This document shows positions 31,925 through 35,708 of a DNA stretch of 35,708 nucleotides, in pieces. The translations under genes and the position numbers were made by a program. This stretch comes from Piscibacillus halophilus (lineage in GTDB: Bacteria > Bacillota > Bacilli > Bacillales > Alkalibacillaceae): assembly GCF_900110685.1 (NCBI RefSeq), contig NZ_FOES01000027.1, forward strand, positions 1-35,708. Direction: 5' to 3'. The notes under the pieces were generated by a model. It had not been told where the DNA came from, made no database searches, and saw nothing but the letters and a program-made list of their open reading frames with translations. Numbering within the stretch: position 1 is the first letter of the stretch; every line of letters starts with the position of its first letter.

Positions 31925-32455
31925 ATGGATCTAAATTTATCAACTAATCGCCTACACCTTAGACCTTTCACCATTGATGATGCTCCAAGAGTATATGAAC
32001 TAGCAAGTGATCGCGCAATATACGAAACAACCCTAAACATTCCCCAACCCTACACTCTCGATACCGCGAAAGATTGGATTAACCGACATCATGAATTAAT
32101 AGATAAAGGCGAAATCTACCCTTTCGCGATTATATTAAAAGATCAAAACCTATTAATAGGTGCGATGTCGATTAGAGTAGATCGACAACATAAACGAGGA
32201 GAACTAGCCTATTGGGTAGGTAAAAGCTACTGGAGCCAAGGCTACGCCACAGAAGCCGCCGAACGAGTCACTCATTTTGCGCAAAATGAACTTCTTATTC
32301 ACAAAGTTTGGGCACAAGCCCTAACCATCAACCCAGCCTCGTCCAAAGTCATGATTAAACTAGGCATGGAAAAAGAAGGTACACTAGCGGAACACTACTA
32401 TAAAGATGGAAAGTTTTTGGATGTAGATGTGTACGGGAAAGTTTTTAAGAAGTAA
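31925..32455 (+). CDS. GNAT family N-acetyltransferase (RimL type)
   Basis: The 176-residue protein is a RimJ/RimL-type acetyltransferase. LSTNRLHLRPFTIDDAPRVY opens the domain. GELAYWVGKSYWSQGYATEA (about 92-111) is the acetyl-CoA-binding strand-loop-helix, and NPASSKVMIKLGMEKEGTL is the conserved C-terminal helix and strand. Acceptors of this branch include ribosomal protein N-termini and small amines; none is indicated here. ATCGGAGGG lies 6-8 nt before the ATG. The gene is divergent from the carboxypeptidase gene. No clear terminator follows: a 21-bp tandem array begins 6 nt after its stop codon. Confidence 0.85.
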   Translation: MDLNLSTNRLHLRPFTIDDAPRVYELASDRAIYETTLNIPQPYTLDTAKDWINRHHELIDKGEIYPFAIILKDQNLLIGAMSIRVDRQHKRGELAYWVGKSYWSQGYATEAAERVTHFAQNELLIHKVWAQALTINPASSKVMIKLGMEKEGTLAEHYYKDGKFLDVDVYGKVFKK

Positions 32456-32461
32456 AAGTCT

Positions 32462-32713
32462 CTATCGGCATGTTTATCGATCCTATAGACATGTTTTTTA
32501 AATCTATGGTCACGTTTTTTGATTCTATCGACACGTTTTCTGAATCTATGGACATGTTTTTGGATTTTATCGACACGTTTTCTGATTCTATAGGCATGTT
32601 TTGAATTTCTATCGGTATGTTTCCTGAATCTATAGGGGTATTATGAGATCCTATAGGTGAATTTCGAGATCCTATAGGGGTATTTTCTAAATCTATGAGG
32701 GTATTTCACTTTA
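32462..32713 (+). repeat. Tandem array, 12 units of exactly 21 bp
   Basis: The region divides into twelve consecutive 21-bp units with no length change. Eleven begin CTAT and one begins TTAT. Units 1-8 read roughly CTAT-N-G-R-N-A-Y-G-TTT followed by an AT-rich end; units 9-12 carry GGGGTAT-like middles, forming a second subfamily. Unit 2, for example, begins CTATAGACATGTTTTTT. Palindromic hexamers CTATAG and ACATGT recur at fixed spacing. There are no spacers, so it is not a CRISPR array. It lies between a GNAT gene and a decayed membrane gene. Confidence 0.9.
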
Positions 32714-32783
32714 GATGAGGAATACAAGTATATTAACCAGAGTAGAATTTATTTGGAAGTGTAGTAATCAGCTTCAAAACTTA

Positions 32784-33294
32784 TTAAGGAATCCTATTCA
32801 CTAACTCTCGAATGTAATCTATTGTTAATTTTAAAAGATAACAAATTATGCTTATAAATATAGTTAGTAGTATAAACATAATAAAAGTATTCAAATTGAA
32901 GTATACCTTGTTTGAACTCATTGATAATAATGAGGAAGAGATGTGTACGATATATTCTTCTTCCACAGTTGCTGGTTTTTTTGAAAATGCATCTCTTAGA
33001 GATTCACGATAAGTTTTCAAATACGATAAATTATAGAAAATCCCAAATATCCAATAAAATATAATTATAGTAAGGGAATAAAAATATACATTTTTAGATA
33101 GAATTATTGATTGTGAGAATGAATACCAAAGGTAAACTAGAATAATACCGATAACAATAAGGACATAAACAAAAATGATTGCTGGGTTCCCATTTCCTGA
33201 GCCATACCAGGATCAGGTGTCATCATATCGCTAGAAAAAATAAAACTGCACTAACTAATATTAAACTTACTGTTATGATTATTTTATTTTTCAA
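32784..33294 (-). pseudogene. Frameshifted membrane-protein gene
   Basis: A membrane protein can be followed through three frames. From TTG 33294 (AAGGTGA 5 nt upstream) it reads KNKIIITVSLILVSAVLFFL, a signal or TM segment. It then shifts near 33228-33240 into SDMMTPDPGMAQEMG, and shifts again near 33181-33195 into NPAIIFVYVLIVIGIILVYL. After that the frame is open to 32784: another TM (YSLTIIIFYWIFGIFYNLSY), a charged loop (KTYRESLRDAFSKKPATVEE) and a last TM before ELVNRIP. An ATG inside gives an apparent 78-codon gene at 32784-33020, but the reading frame extends well upstream. I know no family. It is a decayed gene or contains sequencing errors in short homopolymers. Confidence 0.6.
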
Positions 33295-33369
33295 TTTATC
33301 ACCTTATCTATGAGTTCTTATAAATCTATCTATTATGAGAAATGTGCTTATACCTGGCACTTCAACAAC

Positions 33370-33396
33370 GAAACCCCTTGTATCCCAAGGGGTTTC
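33370..33396 (-). terminator. Terminator after tRNA-Ala
   Basis: GAAACCCCTT (33370-33379) pairs with AAGGGGTTTC (33387-33396). On the minus strand it follows the tRNA 3' end by 6 nt, although the T run (GTTGTTG) is poor. Confidence 0.65.
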
Positions 33397-33402
33397 ACCA
33401 AA

Positions 33403-33474
33403 TGGAGCATGCCGGACTCGAACCGGCGACCTCTTCACTGCCAGTGAAGCGTTCTCCCACTGAACTAATGCCCC
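33403..33474 (-). tRNA. tRNA-Ala (anticodon GGC)
   Basis: The 72-nt cloverleaf is complete: acceptor GGGGCAT/ATGCTCC, D arm GTTC/GAAC, anticodon arm CTTCA/TGAAG with loop CTGGCAG, and T arm GCCGG/CCGGC with loop TTCGAGT. The anticodon GGC reads GCC and GCU (Ala). The 3' CCA is not encoded; A73 is followed by TTT. It stands alone, not in a tRNA cluster. Confidence 0.96.
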
Positions 33475-33486
33475 TTACCAAACATC

Positions 33487-33492
33487 ATTATA
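33487..33492 (-). promoter_or_regulatory. Candidate -10 box of the tRNA-Ala promoter
   Basis: TATAAT on the minus strand lies 12 nt before the tRNA 5' end. No good -35 is seen. Confidence 0.4.
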
Positions 33493-33521
33493 CCAAAATC
33501 TTGGTATTTAAAAAATAGATT

Positions 33522-33731
33522 TTAATCTTCAATAAACCTAGCTACGTTTGCGTTACATTGCTTACACTTGCCTTCTAGTAAAATACCAAGGTTATCGTTT
33601 CTAACACTATAATCTACAATCGTTGTTTCCCCACATGAAAAGCAAAATACATTGGAAATTAAATTCTTTTGTAAATCCTTTGGAAGACTTCTCCATTTCT
33701 TTTCGGCGTCAAAATCTGATACATTCAACAT
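33522..33731 (-). CDS. Small zinc-ribbon-like protein
   Basis: The 69-residue protein has two CxxC pairs, CFSCGETTIVDY and CKQCNANVARF, spaced about 26 residues apart. This is typical of a treble-clef or zinc-ribbon fold holding one structural zinc. The N-terminal part (DAEKKWRSLPKDLQKNLIS) is a charged helix. No DNA-binding family can be named, and the function is unknown. The start has GGGGGG 6-8 nt upstream, a G-rich but acceptable ribosome binding site. It may be co-oriented with the downstream tRNA gene but has no other partner. Confidence 0.65.
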   Translation of the reverse strand: MLNVSDFDAEKKWRSLPKDLQKNLISNVFCFSCGETTIVDYSVRNDNLGILLEGKCKQCNANVARFIED

Positions 33732-33858
33732 TCTAGCCCCCCATCTTGTTTAAGTGTAACACAGCTCATCAAAAATTAAATTCCACCACCCAGTTTTTTC
33801 TATCTTACTTAATAGTTTATAATATTATTTAGAAAATGGTTAGGGAAAGGAACAAAAG

Positions 33859-34311
33859 ATGCCAACGATTAAATATGACATTTTAATAGATGCGCCAATT
33901 GAATACGTTTTTGATTTAACTAGAGATGTAGATGTTCATATGCAAACGACGGCCAACACTGGGGAACAAGCCATTGCGGGTGTCACCCATGGTTTAATGG
34001 AAAAAGGCGACACGGTGACTTGGAAAGCTAAGCATCTAGGTGTCAAGCAGACATTAACTGCTAAAATTATAGAAATGAACCGCCCTTATTATTTTAAAGA
34101 CATAATGATTAAAGGAGCATTTCATTCGTTTACTCATACTCATGAGTTTATCGAAACCGATCAAGGGACTTTAATGAAAGATGTATTTCAGTATCAATCT
34201 CCTTTAGGCTTCATCGGTGTATTGGCTGATCAACTTTTTCTAGAAAAATACATGCAACGATTTATTGAGAGACGTGCCATTGAACTCAAAAAGATTGCTG
34301 AAATGAGGTGA
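33859..34311 (+). CDS. SRPBCC-fold protein (START/polyketide cyclase-like)
   Basis: The 150-residue protein has the SRPBCC helix-grip pattern. It starts with a strand and the motif IDAPIEYVFDLTRDVDVHMQ, has a beta-sheet including GDTVTWKAKHLGVKQTL and HEFIETDQGTLMKDVFQY, and ends in a long C-terminal helix (MQRFIERRAIELKKIAEM). Such proteins bind hydrophobic ligands in a cavity. The ligand is unknown. Its stop codon overlaps the GAGGTGA ribosome binding site of the next gene, so it forms an operon with the acyl-CoA dehydrogenase-like flavoprotein; a shared lipid- or aromatic-type substrate is a reasonable guess. AGGGAAAGGA precedes the ATG. Confidence 0.8.
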   Translation: MPTIKYDILIDAPIEYVFDLTRDVDVHMQTTANTGEQAIAGVTHGLMEKGDTVTWKAKHLGVKQTLTAKIIEMNRPYYFKDIMIKGAFHSFTHTHEFIETDQGTLMKDVFQYQSPLGFIGVLADQLFLEKYMQRFIERRAIELKKIAEMR

Positions 34312-34317
34312 AAGAAA

Positions 34318-35361
34318 ATGTTCGACTCTAAAACCGTTGATTTAATCAGATCTTACTCTAACAAAATTGAAACATTAGGAGAACTACCAAAAGAAGTACT
34401 CGACGTCATTTACGACAAAAAGCTATTTAAGTTATATGTACCAGAAGAATTGGGTGGCAATATGGTGTCCTTCCCAGAGGCGATTAAAGCATTTGAAGAC
34501 GCGGCGTGGGTGGATGGAAGCTTTGGATGGCTCGTTCAAATTGGGTCTGGTGCTGGTTTTTTCGTTACCACGATGGAACTTGAGTGGGCGAGGGAAGTGT
34601 TTAGTCAGCATCATGTATACATAGCTGGAAGTGACCGTGCTTCGGGAGTTGCAAAAAAAGTTGATGGCGGTTTTATCGTCAGTGGCGAGTGGAAATTTTG
34701 TAGCGGTTCAAAAAATGCGACCGTTTTTACCGCCAATGCTCAAATAAAAAATGAAGGAATGACACGTGCATTCACATTTACACCTGACCAAGTTGACATT
34801 ATAGAAGATTGGGATGCATTTGGCTTAAAGGGAACCAATAGTCACACAATCCGAGTGGAAGAAGCTTTTGTACCTGATTATAAAACGTTCGATGTGTTAA
34901 AACCTCACTTCCATTTTGATGACCCGATTTATCATTATCCGTTCCTCCCTTTTGCCGCGGCGAATATCGCAGCTACAACAATCGGTATTGCAAGGCACTT
35001 TTTTGAGGAAGCAAAAGCTCATGTCCAGCAAAAGAAAGAGCTTTGGAATCAATATGAACCCGGACGCTTCGATCAAGTAATGGGGAAAATTAATAAGATG
35101 GAGCAACCTTTTATTGATGAAGTGGAAAAATTCCATCAAGCTATTGAACGTTCTTGGAACAAACATGTAAATGGTCAACCTATTTCTGAGGATGATTTAA
35201 TCGATATTCAAGACCTTTGTAAGTCGGTTGCTGAGCATGCTGTTCACGGGGCCCAAGTCATTTTTCGTTACCTTGGTATGGCAGCGATCATGGAAAGCTC
35301 GCACTTAAACCGAATCTATCGTGATCTCCTTACCGCTTCACAGCACAAATTATTAATCTAA
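34318..35361 (+). CDS. Acyl-CoA dehydrogenase-like flavoprotein, abutted by a group II intron
   Basis: The 347-residue protein belongs to the acyl-CoA dehydrogenase superfamily, closest to the two-component flavin monooxygenase branch (HsaA/DszC-like, with Acyl-CoA_dh_2 at the C-terminus). Marks are LYVPEELGGNMVSFPEAIKA, GSFGWLVQIGSG, GGFIVSGEWKFCSGS, IEDWDAFGLKGTNSHTI and IYRDLLTASQHK. The usual CoA ligand glutamate cannot be placed with confidence. The frame ends TAA at 35359-35361, and the next base begins an antisense group II intron. Family members normally stop a few residues after the TASQH block, so the product is complete or nearly so; whether TAA is native or created by insertion is open. 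Confidence 0.78.
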   Translation: MFDSKTVDLIRSYSNKIETLGELPKEVLDVIYDKKLFKLYVPEELGGNMVSFPEAIKAFEDAAWVDGSFGWLVQIGSGAGFFVTTMELEWAREVFSQHHVYIAGSDRASGVAKKVDGGFIVSGEWKFCSGSKNATVFTANAQIKNEGMTRAFTFTPDQVDIIEDWDAFGLKGTNSHTIRVEEAFVPDYKTFDVLKPHFHFDDPIYHYPFLPFAAANIAATTIGIARHFFEEAKAHVQQKKELWNQYEPGRFDQVMGKINKMEQPFIDEVEKFHQAIERSWNKHVNGQPISEDDLIDIQDLCKSVAEHAVHGAQVIFRYLGMAAIMESSHLNRIYRDLLTASQHKLLI

Positions 35362-35708
35362 ATCGAGTAGGAGGAGGTGATTAACCTCCGACCTCTCACA
35401 CCACCGTACGTACGGTTCCGTATACGGCGGTTCAATAGTTTGAGTGTGCTTTCTCGAGAAGTTGGTTCAAGTCTTTTAGACCAGCTTTCTCGAGAATTTT
35501 ATTGTTAATAGCTCTGTGAAGTATATGGCTACATGCTATGCACCAATATCCCTTCCTTGTATTAGCCCATTCCCAAGCTTTTTGTTTTGGTATTTTAAGC
35601 TGAACAAGACTTTTATATCTTGTTTTAACCTTTTTCCATCGCTTCCAAATAATTTGTCTAATCCTACGTCTAACCCATTGGTTAATGCTTCGGATATATC
35701 CTTTCATT
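35362..35708 (-). mobile_element. 3' part of a group II intron (runs off right edge)
   Basis: The minus strand holds the end of an intron-encoded protein, then domain V (35400-35431; ACCGCCGTA paired with TACGGTGGT, TACG/CGTA upper stem, a 4-nt loop and a 2-nt bulge). Domain VI follows (GGAGG/CCTCC stem with an unpaired A region) and then the 3' end CTACTCGAT at 35362. Intron 3' ends usually finish in A-pyrimidine, consistent with the boundary given. It lies antisense to the upstream flavoprotein gene. The 5' half lies beyond the window. Confidence 0.88.
35432..35708 (-). CDS. ltrA: Group II intron-encoded reverse transcriptase/maturase, C-terminal part
   Basis: At least 91 C-terminal residues are visible, and the gene continues beyond the right edge; the Met at 35707 is internal. 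The sequence is the group II intron maturase domain X (GIIM): INQWVRRRIRQIIWKRWKKV, then WEWANTRKGYWCIACSHILH and a helical end KILEKAGLKDLNQLLEKAHS. This domain binds the intron RNA to promote splicing and mobility; the reverse transcriptase domain should precede it. The stop codon lies directly next to domain V. The frame is undamaged in the visible part, so the intron may be active. Confidence 0.92.
   Translation of the reverse strand, partial: MKGYIRSINQWVRRRIRQIIWKRWKKVKTRYKSLVQLKIPKQKAWEWANTRKGYWCIACSHILHRAINNKILEKAGLKDLNQLLEKAHSNY

Noticed and set aside
32470-32604. 44-codon frame through the 21-bp array encoding a heptad-like MFxDSIDTF pattern
   Set aside because: Because 21 is divisible by three, the frame is open by periodicity alone. 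There is no ribosome binding site, and the later units carry TGA codons in frame.
32462-32713. The 21-bp array as a CRISPR array
   Set aside because: The units are adjacent with no unique spacers, and no cas gene is present.
32784-33020. Intact 78-residue membrane protein
   Set aside because: The same frame continues upstream with more membrane segments, so the Met is internal to a larger broken gene.

Overview
The window looks like a chromosomal segment of a low-GC, endospore-forming Bacillaceae, probably a moderately halophilic or alkaliphilic one. This is inferred from strong AGGAGG-type ribosome binding sites, T-box and TPP control elements, homologues of Bacillus genes (aprX, des-desK-desR, yoaS-yozG, yhfW, mscL), spore-type families (DUF3231), and markedly acidic proteins. 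The species cannot be named from the sequence alone.

Layout. 1-5200: the start of a gene running off the left edge, a structured intergenic repeat, a GNAT acetyltransferase, a small membrane protein, an FAD/Rieske oxidoreductase with two YflT-type general stress proteins, a decayed GrpB-family gene and a Gly/Pro-rich protein. 5200-11500: a HAD phosphatase; a gene chimera in which an arginine-type T-box leader and the first ~41 codons of an arginyl-tRNA synthetase are joined in frame to a serpin lacking its N-terminal third; a 58-codon orphan; two CAP-domain secreted proteins flanking mscL; and a zinc-dependent phospholipase C-like protein. 11500-16250: a UMF1-type MFS transporter, an SLC13-type dicarboxylate symporter, a DUF2975/HTH pair, a lipoprotein and a MITE-like composite repeat. 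16250-22750: a TPR protein, a TPP-riboswitch-controlled ABC operon for thiamine precursor uptake, subtilase AprX and a DUF2277 protein. 22750-31760: a DAO-type oxidoreductase, a SLAP-domain protein, the Des cold-sensing desaturase system, an M42 aminopeptidase, an acetamidase/formamidase, a DUF3231 protein and a secreted M14 carboxypeptidase. 31760-35708: a GNAT acetyltransferase, an exact-period 21-bp tandem array, a frameshifted membrane-protein gene, tRNA-Ala(GGC), an SRPBCC protein with an acyl-CoA dehydrogenase-like flavoprotein, and the 3' end of a group II intron running off the right edge.

Three gene groups have an evident joint role. The thi operon binds and imports a pyrimidine precursor of thiamine when TPP is low. 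DesK senses membrane order and, through DesR, controls the desaturase Des, with candidate palindromic DesR sites upstream of des. The FAD/Rieske gene and the following YflT gene form a redox/stress cluster, with a possible sigma-B promoter before the second stress gene.

The observations most worth a second look are the T-box/argS'-serpin chimera, the 12 x 21-bp array, the pair of structured repeats whose stems differ in sequence but keep complementarity (one inside a MITE-like element with terminal inverted repeats), and the group II intron that abuts the stop codon of the flavoprotein gene. Two genes (GrpB family and a membrane protein) are clearly broken.
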